From Azophilus sp965221755 (GTDB lineage Bacteria; Pseudomonadota; Gammaproteobacteria; Pseudomonadales; Azotimanducaceae), in the NCBI GenBank assembly GCA_965221755.1, contig OZ244921.1, positions 2,914,001-2,978,000 of the forward strand: a DNA stretch of 64,000 nucleotides, read 5' to 3'. Made by a program: the position numbers and the translations under genes. The notes under the pieces are model-generated. The model ran no database searches, was not told the DNA's origin, and saw only the letters and a program-made list of their open reading frames with translations. This document shows positions 25,294 through 35,791 of the stretch, piece after piece. Position 1 is the stretch's first letter; each line of letters opens with the position of its first letter.

Positions 25294-25346
25294 ACTCTGC
25301 GCCTGTTGCGTGGACGAGGCCCTGATATGTTTAGGAGCTCGCGCAG

Positions 25347-25440
25347 CCGGAGCTGCAGCCCAAGCGCGATGCGGCTGCGCCGCTCCGGATCGACGTCGTC
25401 CGGACGCCCGCATTGCGCTGGATCCCGGTTGCGGCGCCGA
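25347..25440 (-). pseudogene. Remnant of a P450 gene
   Basis: These 94 bases match 22412-22508 of the intact P450 gene, in the same orientation, with about ten differences. They cover the codons from AGNRDPAQF to NAASHLGYSSG just before the heme Cys. Small indels break the frame. The remnant ends about 50 bases before the symporter start. Confidence 0.8.
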
Positions 25441-25493
25441 CTCTTCCCGTGCAGGGTAAGATGGGGACGAAGTGAACGCAGGGAAGGGCGTTG

Positions 25494-27059
25494 ATGAGTC
25501 TGACTGAATGGTCCTGGCTGTTCCTCGTCATCTACGTTGCCGGCATGCTGGGCTTCGGCTGGGTGGCCAGCCGCAGGATCGGCAACGCCGACGACTTCGC
25601 CACGGCGCGCAGCAGCTACGGCCCGTACTTTCTGGCCTTGGCATTTGCCGCCACCACCGCCAGCGGCGCCACCTTCCTGGGCAGTCCCGGCCTCGGCTAC
25701 GAGTACGGCATGGCCAGCGTCTGGAGCAAGTTCCTGTACCCGATGGGGGTTTACTTCGGGGTGCTCATCACCATTCGGCTGGTGGCGACCTCCGGGCACC
25801 GCTTCGGCAACCGCTCGATCCCTGAGTACTTGGGCGACCGCTACCGCAGCGATGGCGTGCGCCTGCTGGTCTCGGTGTTCTCGCTGGTGCTGTTCTTCTA
25901 CATCGCCGGGCAGCTGGTGTCGGGCTTGGTCATGTTTGAGGTCATGCTCGGCCTTGAGCCCATGACGGCGCTGATCATCACTTCCGGCGTGCTGCTGGTC
26001 TATGTCGTGCTCGGCGGCGCCCACGCGGACATCATCACGGACGGCATTCAGGGCATGATGATGCTTGGGGTGGCCGTCGTGGTCATCGTGATGTTTGTCC
26101 TCGCCTCGGGGGTGGACGGCGGGTTTGGCGCCATGCTGGACCGGCTTCGGGCGCAGGATGGGAACTTGGTCGGGGCGCTGAACCGATCCAACGCCCTCTA
26201 CGATTCCTGGTGGGCGATCATGGCCGTGCTGTTCGCCCACATTCCGCTCGGCATGCTGCCGCACATCGGCAACAAGGTGTGGGCGCTCAAGCACGATGGC
26301 GACCGCATGCGCTTCGTCAAGCTGGCCTTCGCGGTCGGCTTGGCCATGGGCATGCTGGGGTTGGGCGGCATCCTCGCCCGCGGCGTGCTCGGCCCGGAAC
26401 TGCTGGAGGCGGGCCGCAGCGCCAATGAGGCGCTGCCAGCTCTGTTCATTGAGCTGTTCCCGACCTGGCTCGCCGCGCTGATTGGCGTGGGGATCCTTGC
26501 CGCCATCATGTCAACGGCGGACGGGCTCATCGTGTCGTCCTCCCAGATCGTGGCCAACGACATCTATCGGCGCTCGATCGTGCCCAAGTACGGCGCCCAC
26601 CTGTCCGATGCGCAGGTGGATCGCCGGGTGCTGGCGATCAGCCGCTGGAGCACGGGCATTGTCCTCGTGCTGTGCACCGCAATGGCTTGGGCGATGCAGG
26701 ACATGAACATTGCGCTGTTGGTCTGGATGGGCACCGGCGGCATGATGGCCGCCTTTGCCGGCCCGCTGGTGCTCGGCGCGCTGTGGCGGGGCGTGACCCT
26801 GGCCGGCGCCGTCACCGGCCTCATCAGCGGCATGGCCACCTTCGCGCTGTTGCGCAGCGGGCTGCCGTGGATGGTGGTTGACCCCGGCTCCCTGGGCCTG
26901 CTGTCCCCGGTTGCCGAATGGCTGGCCCACTACCGGGAGAACCCGTACGCCTGTGCGGTGGTCGGCGAGGCGGTCTCGATTTTCGGCACTTGGGCAGTGT
27001 CCATGCTGACCCGGCCGCTGCCGGAAGATCACATCGACCGGCTGTTCGCAAGCTCTTAG
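25494..27059 (+). CDS. Sodium:solute symporter (SSS family)
   Basis: From the ATG at 25494, preceded by GGAAGGG, the product has 521 residues and about 13 membrane helices. The N-terminus MSLTEWSWLFLVIYVAGMLG leads into FATARSSYGPYFLALAFAAT, the unwound TM1 region of SSS carriers. Later landmarks are GGAHADIITDGIQGMMMLGV and ILAAIMSTADGLIVSSSQIV, the Na+-site helix of the LeuT fold. It probably imports an organic acid, sugar or other nutrient with Na+. The neighbouring P450 may process the imported substrate. Remnants of both genes nearby suggest the pair was once duplicated. Confidence 0.92.
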   Translation: MSLTEWSWLFLVIYVAGMLGFGWVASRRIGNADDFATARSSYGPYFLALAFAATTASGATFLGSPGLGYEYGMASVWSKFLYPMGVYFGVLITIRLVATSGHRFGNRSIPEYLGDRYRSDGVRLLVSVFSLVLFFYIAGQLVSGLVMFEVMLGLEPMTALIITSGVLLVYVVLGGAHADIITDGIQGMMMLGVAVVVIVMFVLASGVDGGFGAMLDRLRAQDGNLVGALNRSNALYDSWWAIMAVLFAHIPLGMLPHIGNKVWALKHDGDRMRFVKLAFAVGLAMGMLGLGGILARGVLGPELLEAGRSANEALPALFIELFPTWLAALIGVGILAAIMSTADGLIVSSSQIVANDIYRRSIVPKYGAHLSDAQVDRRVLAISRWSTGIVLVLCTAMAWAMQDMNIALLVWMGTGGMMAAFAGPLVLGALWRGVTLAGAVTGLISGMATFALLRSGLPWMVVDPGSLGLLSPVAEWLAHYRENPYACAVVGEAVSIFGTWAVSMLTRPLPEDHIDRLFASS

Positions 27060-27159
27060 TCAGCCTAGATTGAAGCGGTGCCACTACCGCCAAGCGAAAG
27101 GCCAGCCAGACAAGCATCTATTATGCTGCGATCAATGACTTCGCTGCTTGTGGCGCTGC

Positions 27160-28039
27160 TCAGAGCTCGTCGAAGAAACTTGGCTTTATGACTGTCTCCT
27201 TGACTACTCCGAGGTGCTTTTCCTCGAGTAGCTTGCAGAGCTTTTCTCCGTCGATCAGATCAATCGCCGTGGCACCGTCCCGGACGGCCTCCCGCTTGGC
27301 CTCCGTGGAAAATGTGCCTGTTGTGATGAACAGCCCCTTGTCGGCACGACCGGCCAAGGCGCCGCGAAAATCGCGGATGCTACCCGGCCCCACCGTTCCC
27401 TTGTATCGCTTGCACTGGTAGATGACATGGAACGACAACAGGTTTACGCTTAGTACACCCGTTCCGTCGATTCCGCCATCCCCGGAACGACCGGTCACCT
27501 TAACCTGATCAAAACCGTGCTCCCTCAACAACCGTTGGCACAAACGCTCGAAAGAGTCCGGCTTCAACTGGAGCAGAGTCCTGATCAAGTTGCCTTGCCA
27601 AGATTCCACTCCAGACTCCTCTGACGCGGCATCCGGATCCTCCAGCTCGCTTGACTCAGCCGGGTATCCGCCGCGCTGCTCTGCCTTGGTTCTTCTGCTT
27701 CGATCTGACTCTGACCTACGCTGCTCTTTTTCCAGTTCTCGCAACTCATCCTCAGATTGGATCTGCCTTCCGCATTCCGTTATTGTCCAGATACCACTAC
27801 CGGTAGCGTTAACCGCGCCGACCTTGCGTAATTTGGTTCGCGCCCAAGCACAGTTGTATGGGAACTTCGTTTGCGGTCCATCGCTATGAAGTACTTCCAG
27901 AACCTCGTCACCAAGGCCGAGATCAGTCGAAACCTGATCGTCGAGTTCGTGTAAGGATGCCGAGCCTCCGAGTTTCCAACGCGCACAATGTCGGCCACAT
28001 CAGGTCCAAGGGTTTTGGCATCGTCGCTTTGTCGCTCAT
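27160..28039 (-). pseudogene. mrr: Mrr-type restriction endonuclease, frameshifted near the start
   Basis: The intact part encodes the Mrr winged-helix end (PYNCAWARTKLRKVGAVNAT, GIWTITECGR) and the catalytic PD-(D/E)XK domain with GRSGDGGIDGTGVL, VIYQCKRYKG and KGLFITTGTFSTEA. A good start is the ATG at 28039 with GAGGAG 9 bases upstream; it reads MSDKATMPKPLDLMWPTLCA. That frame runs into TGA, and the rest continues in another frame from ASLHELDDQVSTDLGL. One base added or lost near 27965-27980 explains this; the 880-base span is one base over a multiple of three. A truncated nuclease from 27744 could still be made. Confidence 0.72.
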
Positions 28040-28141
28040 TAGGGTGGCTCCTCATATCTGATTTAGGCTGACGCTAGCTGGACGGTCGGGCGATTCCCTC
28101 AAATTTTAGTGGGTTTTTCGTGGATTTGGGCATTCCCTTTC

Positions 28142-28387
28142 CAATCGAGGGCGGGACGCCCTCGCTCCGGAGGGGCTTCCCGCATGGGCGTCTCCGGCGT
28201 CAGGGCGGCTGATCGCCAAGCCGCCACCGGCTAAGGGGAATTGCTGCGGACTTGCCAATCGAGGACGGGAGGCCTCTTACTGAAACACATGCAAAAGACG
28301 CGGCCAAACCATTGACAAGACACCCGCTCCGGGGGGCGACGCCTAAACCGAGCGTGGCGCCTTGGAGCGAGTCCCGCCCTCTAATTG
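28142..28387. repeat. Imperfect inverted repeat in a 400-base gap
   Basis: The left arm, CAATCGAGGGCGGGAC then GCCCTCGCTCC (28142-28168), is matched in reverse by GGAGCGAGTCCCGCCCTCTA then ATTG (28364-28387). A third, direct partial copy, CCAATCGAGGACGGGAGGCC, lies at 28255. No gene is seen between 28040 and 28443. The structure looks like a non-coding repeat cluster of REP or MITE type. Confidence 0.55.
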
Positions 28388-28443
28388 AACCGGGGAACTC
28401 CGCCCAACTCCGTGGGCTGAAGCTGGTTTGGAGGCACGTTTGG

Positions 28444-29214
28444 TCAAAGCGAGGCGCAGACGTGTCCGCCATCGACCAACAGGATGCTGCCGGTCATGTA
28501 GGCGGAGGCGTCGGAGGCGAGCAGCAGCAGCGGCCCGTCCAAGTCCTCGAACTCGCCGTAGCGGCGCATGGGGATGCCCTTGGCGAACGCCGCCGCCTGG
28601 TCGCTCTCCAGCAGCAGGCGGCTGACGTCGGTGAGGATGTAGCCGGGCGCCAGCGCATTGACCCGGATGCCGTGCTTGGCCGCCTCCAAGGCCATGACTT
28701 CCGTCAGCCGAGTCAACGCGCCCTTGGAGACGGCGTAGGGAAACTGGCCCTTGATGGTGCGCCGGTCGGTGATGGAGGAGATGTTGATGATGTTGCCGCC
28801 GGCCTGTCCGTTGGCCTGCACCCGCTTGGTGTAGGCCTTGGAGGCGAGCCAGACGCCCTTGAGGTTGGTGTCCAGCACCCGGTCCCAGTCCGCCTCGTCG
28901 ATCATCGTGTAGGTCTTGGCGCCCGCTTCGACGCCGGCGTTGTTGATCAGCACGTCAATCGGCCCGAAAGCCGCCTCGGCCGCCTTGATGAAGCCGTCCA
29001 CGCTGCTGGATTGGCTGACGTCCAAGGGCGCGCCGAAGGCTTCCCGGCCCTGCGCCCGCAACGCCTTGACCCGATCGTCGATGCGCTCCGTGCGCCGGGC
29101 GCCCAAGCTCACCCGCGCCCCGGCCTCGGCCAGAACGCCGGCAAAATGGTGCCCGAAGCCGGAGGAGGCCCCGGTCACCGCGATGTGCTTGCCGGTCAGG
29201 TCGAAAAGTCCCAT
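28444..29214 (-). CDS. Short-chain dehydrogenase/reductase (SDR)
   Basis: The product has 256 residues. The NAD(P)-binding motif is TGASSGFG (residues 14-21), with NNAG near residue 91. The catalytic Ser is in NIINISSITD and the Tyr-Lys pair in FPYAVSKGAL. The C-terminus ASAYMTGSILLVDGGHVCA fits classical SDRs. LGARR after the second strand suggests NADP preference. It is a single gene between a repeat region and tRNA-Pro. The substrate is unknown. Confidence 0.92.
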   Translation of the reverse strand: MGLFDLTGKHIAVTGASSGFGHHFAGVLAEAGARVSLGARRTERIDDRVKALRAQGREAFGAPLDVSQSSSVDGFIKAAEAAFGPIDVLINNAGVEAGAKTYTMIDEADWDRVLDTNLKGVWLASKAYTKRVQANGQAGGNIINISSITDRRTIKGQFPYAVSKGALTRLTEVMALEAAKHGIRVNALAPGYILTDVSRLLLESDQAAAFAKGIPMRRYGEFEDLDGPLLLLASDASAYMTGSILLVDGGHVCASL

Positions 29215-29265
29215 GGGCTTATGCTACAGCAGCGGTCTGCGTTAAAATAGCGACCGTAAGCGAGT

Positions 29266-29342
29266 CGGAGTGTAGCTCAGCTTGGTAGAGCACTACGTTC
29301 GGGACGTAGGGGCCGGAGGTTCAAATCCTCTCACTCCGACCA
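29266..29342 (+). tRNA. proK: tRNA-Pro (anticodon CGG)
   Basis: The 77-base gene has a perfect 7-bp acceptor stem CGGAGTG/CACTCCG, discriminator A and an encoded CCA. The anticodon arm is CTACG-TTCGGGA-CGTAG, giving CGG. The T-arm has GGAGGTTCAAATCCTC. The D-loop is AGCTCAGCTTGGTAGAGC. It reads proline codon CCG, the main Pro codon expected in a GC-rich genome. TTAAAAT about 25 bases upstream may be the -10 box. Confidence 0.97.
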
Positions 29343-29418
29343 ACTTCCTCGGAATAAGCGCATTCCCCTAGCCAAGCGCCCGGTGCGCCTTCCGTGGACG
29401 GTGCCCGTTCCAGCCGTT

Positions 29419-30405
29419 TTAGCGATGATCCACCAAGTTCCCTTGATGCAGCAGGGTGATCACCCGCTGCCGCCTTTCGCGCGGCTTTGCGTTCCAGAAT
29501 GCCTGCTCGAAGGGCTCCGCTTGGCGGCGGTGGATCACGCCGATGGCGGTGGGCAGCGTGGGCGCCAGATTGAGCAGCATTAACGCCAGCGTCGGATTGG
29601 TCTCGTCGTGGATCAGCACCTCATCGATCCCCTGCGCGTCAACTTGGACGGCTTCGAGCTGCAGGGTCTTTGGGTTCAGGCGCAATCCCTTGCCCTGATT
29701 GGGGCCGTAGAGCAGCGGCTGGCCGTGCTCAACGCGGATTTGGTGGTCGGCGGCCGTCTTGCGGCTGGATACGGAATCGAACACGTCCTTGTTGTAGACG
29801 ATGCAGTTTTGCAGGATTTCGACGAAGGCAGCGCCCTGATGGGCCCGAGCGGCCGTGAGGATGTCGGGCAGGCCCTTTTGGTCTATGTCGATGCCCCGGG
29901 CGATGAAGGTGGCGCCGGCGCCGACGGCGAAGGCGCCGGGCCGCACCGGGGTGTCCACTGAGCCGCCCGGGCTCGACGGGCTGGTGGTGCCGATGCGCGA
30001 GGTGGGCGAGTACTGTCCCTTGGTCAGGCCGTAGATTTCGTTGTTGAACAGCAGAATGTTGAGATCGATGTTGCGGCGCAGGGCGTGCAGCAGGTGGTTG
30101 CCGCCGATGGAAAGCCCGTCGCCGTCGCCGGTGATCACCCAGACATCGAGCGCCGGGTTGGCCAGCTTGACGCCGGTGGCGATGGCCGGCGCCCGTCCAT
30201 GTATGGTGTGGAACCCGTAGGATTCGATGTAGTAGGGCAGCCGCGCGGCGCAGCCGATGCCGGAAACGAACACGGTGTTGGCGGGGTCGGCGCCGCAGGA
30301 AGCCAAGGCGCGCTGCACCGCCTTGAGGATGGAGTAGTCGCCGCAGCCGGGGCACCAGCGCACCTCCTGGTCGGAGGCGAAGTCCTTGAACGAGAGCTCA
30401 GCCAC
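29419..30405 (-). CDS. korB: 2-oxoacid:ferredoxin oxidoreductase, beta subunit
   Basis: The product has 328 residues. WCPGCGDYSILKAVQRAL and SGIGCAARLPYY supply cysteines for the 4Fe-4S cluster. The thiamine diphosphate motif is GDGDGLSIGGNHLLHALRRN with FNNEIYGLTKGQYSPTS. It is the catalytic subunit that decarboxylates 2-oxoglutarate or a related 2-oxoacid to acyl-CoA, passing electrons to ferredoxin. It overlaps the alpha gene by 8 bases. The C-terminal 60 residues are longer than in minimal beta subunits. Confidence 0.93.
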   Translation of the reverse strand: MAELSFKDFASDQEVRWCPGCGDYSILKAVQRALASCGADPANTVFVSGIGCAARLPYYIESYGFHTIHGRAPAIATGVKLANPALDVWVITGDGDGLSIGGNHLLHALRRNIDLNILLFNNEIYGLTKGQYSPTSRIGTTSPSSPGGSVDTPVRPGAFAVGAGATFIARGIDIDQKGLPDILTAARAHQGAAFVEILQNCIVYNKDVFDSVSSRKTAADHQIRVEHGQPLLYGPNQGKGLRLNPKTLQLEAVQVDAQGIDEVLIHDETNPTLALMLLNLAPTLPTAIGVIHRRQAEPFEQAFWNAKPRERRQRVITLLHQGNLVDHR

Positions 30406-32308
30406 GACCAGCCTCCTGTTTTGAGGCCATCGAGTTCGCGGCCTCCTTGCGGCGAGCTTCCACCAGCCGTGCTGGCGCGCGCTCGGCGATGGCCGCTTTC
30501 ACGGCGGCGACCGGCAAAGGCTGGCCTGACACTTGGTTGAGCTGCGCGATTTCGATCAGCAGGCGGTCGCGCAGCAGGGTGGCGAGCTGGCCGTTGTTGA
30601 GTTCCGGCACCAGCACCGCCGCAAAGCCCGCCAGCAGTTCGCCGAGGTTGGGCGGCAGCGGATTGAGGTGGCGCAGGTGGATTTGCGCCACCGCCAGCCC
30701 GTCGCTCAACGCCTCCTTTACTGCCTGATGGACCGCCCCGAAGGTCGATCCCCAAGCCACCACCGCCAAGCCGCCGGGCACCCCCTGCTCGATGGCCTGC
30801 TCCGGCAGGTGATCGGCCACCTTGGCGACCTTGGCGGCGCGCAGGTCGGTCATGGCTTGGTGGTTGGCGGGGTCATAGGAGATGTGGCCGGTTTCGATGT
30901 CCTTCTCAATGCCGCCGACCCGATGGATGTGGCGCGCATCGCCGGGTGCGGCCCAGAGCCGGGCCAAGCCGTCGGCGTCCCGCTCCCAAACGCCCGCAGC
31001 CGCTGCTGCTGCCGTGGGCTTACGGTTGGCGATGGGCTGGAAGGCGTCTATGTCGGGAATGGGCCAAAGCTCCGAGGCATTGGCGATGTAGCCGTCGGTG
31101 AGCAGGATCACCGGCGTCATGTGGCGCAAGGCAATGCGCACTGCCTCTATGGCGGTTGCAAAGCAGTCCGCTGGAGATCGGGAAGCCAGCACCGGCACAG
31201 GCGTGTCGGCGTTGCGGCCGTACACCGCTTGGTAGAGGTCGCTTTGCTCGGTCTTGGTCGGCATGCCGGTGGACGGGCCGGCCCGTTGCGAATTGACCAC
31301 CACCAAGGGCAGCTCCGCCGCAACCGCCAGCCCCAAGGCCTCGGTTTTCAGGGCGATGCCGGGCCCGGAGCTGGAGGTCACTCCCAGTTTGCCGGCGTAG
31401 GAGGCGCCGATGGCGGCGCCGATGGCGGCGATCTCATCCTCCGCCTGAAACGTGGCGACGCCGGCTTCCTCCAATCCGGTGAGATGATGCAGCAAGGCGG
31501 AGGCGGGCGTGATGGGATAGGAGCAGAACAGCAGCTCGGCGTCGCTCAGCTCCCCCGCTGCGGTCAGCCCCAGGGCCAAGGCTTCCGCCCCGGTGATGGT
31601 GCGGTACGCCACTGAGTCCAGCGGCGCTTCGGGAATGGAGTGTTGGGACAGAACGTGCTGCAGTTCGGCGGTCTCGCCGTAGGCGTGGCCAGCGGCAAGC
31701 GCAGCCAGATTGGCGTTGCGAACCGCTTCATTGTTGGCGAACTTGGCCTGAATCCAGTGGGTGGCGGCATCCCGAGGCTGGTCGAACATCCACAGCACCA
31801 AACCCAGTGCCCAAAAGTTCTTGCAACGCGCGGAGCCCTTGGCGCCGAGGCCGAAGGGCTTCACCGCCTCCAACGTCAGACGGGAGATGTCCACGCGGCA
31901 AACGTTGAAGTCGCTGAGGCTGCCGTCCTCGAGGGGATTGGCGGCGAGCTCCGCGCGCCGCAGCCGCTGCGCGGAAAAGGCGCCGTCATCAACGATGATG
32001 AGCGCCCCCGGCGCCAAGTGGGGGAGGTTGACGGTCAGGGCCGCCGGATTGAAGGCCAGCAGCACGTCGGGCGCATCGCCCGGCGTCGTGATGCGCTCGC
32101 CGCCGAACTGGATCTGGAAGGCCGAAACGCCGTAGCGGGTGCCGGCCGGCGCGCGTATTTCGGCCGGGAAGTCGGGCAAGGTGGACAGGTCGTGCCCAGC
32201 CAGCGCCGAGGCGATCGTGAACTGCTGGCCCTGCAGCTGGATGCCGTCCCCGGAGTCGCCGGCGAAGCGTACGACATGGCTGTTTTTTTCGGCAAGCTGC
32301 TGCGGCAT
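30398..32308 (-). CDS. korA: 2-oxoacid:ferredoxin oxidoreductase, fused gamma-alpha subunit
   Basis: The product has 636 residues. Residues 10-190 form the gamma domain (VRFAGDSGDGIQLQGQQFTI). The alpha (pyrimidine-binding) domain begins near 240 with GLTAAGELSDAELLFCSYPI and includes FQAEDEIAAIGAAIGASYAG and TSSSGPGIALKTEALGLAV. This two-subunit form matches 2-oxoglutarate:ferredoxin oxidoreductases found also in aerobes such as mycobacteria. It could replace or supplement 2-oxoglutarate dehydrogenase in the TCA cycle. Its start lies about 95 bases from the divergent uvrB start. Confidence 0.93.
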   Translation of the reverse strand: MPQQLAEKNSHVVRFAGDSGDGIQLQGQQFTIASALAGHDLSTLPDFPAEIRAPAGTRYGVSAFQIQFGGERITTPGDAPDVLLAFNPAALTVNLPHLAPGALIIVDDGAFSAQRLRRAELAANPLEDGSLSDFNVCRVDISRLTLEAVKPFGLGAKGSARCKNFWALGLVLWMFDQPRDAATHWIQAKFANNEAVRNANLAALAAGHAYGETAELQHVLSQHSIPEAPLDSVAYRTITGAEALALGLTAAGELSDAELLFCSYPITPASALLHHLTGLEEAGVATFQAEDEIAAIGAAIGASYAGKLGVTSSSGPGIALKTEALGLAVAAELPLVVVNSQRAGPSTGMPTKTEQSDLYQAVYGRNADTPVPVLASRSPADCFATAIEAVRIALRHMTPVILLTDGYIANASELWPIPDIDAFQPIANRKPTAAAAAAGVWERDADGLARLWAAPGDARHIHRVGGIEKDIETGHISYDPANHQAMTDLRAAKVAKVADHLPEQAIEQGVPGGLAVVAWGSTFGAVHQAVKEALSDGLAVAQIHLRHLNPLPPNLGELLAGFAAVLVPELNNGQLATLLRDRLLIEIAQLNQVSGQPLPVAAVKAAIAERAPARLVEARRKEAANSMASKQEAGRG

Positions 32309-32402
32309 AAGGTTGGTGAGCAGGATTCGCCCGGAATCGAAAGGTGCGGCATTCTAACGGATTCCGCGTCAAAATGACGGCTTGCTTGGATTGACGGGTT
32401 CC

Positions 32403-34430
<2,028 letters not shown>

Positions 34431-34501
34431 CGTTGGGCTGGCAGTGACTGGCGCCCCAGCAACATCACCTGTGCTGCAACAAGGCAACTCTATAGAATGG
34501 C

Positions 34502-35791
34502 GTGCCTGAATCGAAGGACGGCCCCAGTTTGAGCACCCCCCCCGAACCCTCGCGGCCCGTCCTCTTCGGCTGGCCGATCGTCGGCTTCACCTTCATGACC
34601 CAGTTCACCGTTGGGGGCATGTTCTACACCTATGGCGTGCTGCAGAAGCCGTTGAGCGAAGCCCTGGAGGCGGACCGCTTCGCGGTGTCCCTGGCCTTCT
34701 CCCTGCAGACCTTTGTGGTGGCTGTGCTGAGCCCTTGGGTGGGCAAGCTGATCCTGCGCGCGCCCATCCGCAAGCTGCTGGCCGTCGGCGTCGCGGCGCT
34801 GATGCTGGGTTTCGTCGCGTTCGGTCAGGTCCGCCAGCTGTGGCATCTCTACTTGGCCTTCGGCTTGGCGCTGGCCTTGGCCAGCACCTTGATCGGCCCG
34901 TTGCCCAGCAACGCGATGATCGCCAACTGGTTCGTCAAGCGGCGGGGCACCGCCTTGGGCATCTCCCAGCTCGGCATTTCCATCTCCGGCGCGGTGCTGG
35001 TGCCGATCGTGTCCTGGCTGGTGGAAACCCAGGGCTGGCGTTGGGCGGTGACCGCGATGGGCTTGGGCTTGGGGGCGGTGCTGATCCCCCTGGTCTGGAA
35101 GGTGGCGGTCTTCCGCCCCGAGGAGAAGGGCCTGCTGCCGGACGGGCAAAGGCTTGCGGATGGCGCTGATGAGCTGGTTGAGCCAGCCTCCGCGTGGACC
35201 TTCGCCCGGGCGCTTCGGGACCGCCGCATATGGCTGCTCGTGGCCATCGTCGGGCCGAGCTTTTTCGGGGTCGGCGCCGTGCTGCTGGCCCTGCACGCCC
35301 ACATCACGGACCTAGGCCTATCCGCTGCCCAGGCCTCCTCGGTGGTGGCCGCGGCCACGTTGATGGCGGCCTTGGCCAAGCCGCTGTTCGGCGTCTTGGC
35401 CGACGTTTTGAACCAGCGGCTGCTGATGGCCGCCGCCTTGGCTGCGCAAGTCGTCGGCCTGTCGCTGATCTTGACGTTGGCGAATCCCACCGGACTGATG
35501 ATTGCGGCGTTCTTCTACGGGCTCGGCTACGGCGCGGGCCTGCCCATGTGGACGATCTTCATCGGCACGCTCTTTGGCCGGGCGGACTTTGCCCGGGTGA
35601 TGGGTTTGATGACGCCGCTGACCACGCCGTTCACGCTGTTCGGCTTCCCCTTCGCCTCACGGGTGTTCGACGCCACGGGCAGCTACCAGCCGGCGTTCGT
35701 GACGGTGATTGCCGGGCTTTTCCTGGCCATGGGCGCAGTGGGCCTGTTGCGGCTGCCGGCAGCGAGCGCTGCGCGGGTGCCCGCCCGGTGA
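34502..35791 (+). CDS. MFS transporter (OFA / monocarboxylate porter-like)
   Basis: The product has 429 residues from GTG, with 12 predicted membrane helices. Landmarks are GVLQKPLSEALEADRFAVSL, NAMIANWFVKRRGTALGISQ and FGVLADVLNQRLLM. The RRGTALGI loop is typical of the oxalate/formate antiporter and monocarboxylate family. It probably moves an organic anion across the inner membrane. Its TGA overlaps the GTG of the next gene (GTGA), so it is translationally coupled to the TGT paralogue. Whether the transport is related to that gene is unclear. Confidence 0.88.
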   Translation: MPESKDGPSLSTPPEPSRPVLFGWPIVGFTFMTQFTVGGMFYTYGVLQKPLSEALEADRFAVSLAFSLQTFVVAVLSPWVGKLILRAPIRKLLAVGVAALMLGFVAFGQVRQLWHLYLAFGLALALASTLIGPLPSNAMIANWFVKRRGTALGISQLGISISGAVLVPIVSWLVETQGWRWAVTAMGLGLGAVLIPLVWKVAVFRPEEKGLLPDGQRLADGADELVEPASAWTFARALRDRRIWLLVAIVGPSFFGVGAVLLALHAHITDLGLSAAQASSVVAAATLMAALAKPLFGVLADVLNQRLLMAAALAAQVVGLSLILTLANPTGLMIAAFFYGLGYGAGLPMWTIFIGTLFGRADFARVMGLMTPLTTPFTLFGFPFASRVFDATGSYQPAFVTVIAGLFLAMGAVGLLRLPAASAARVPAR

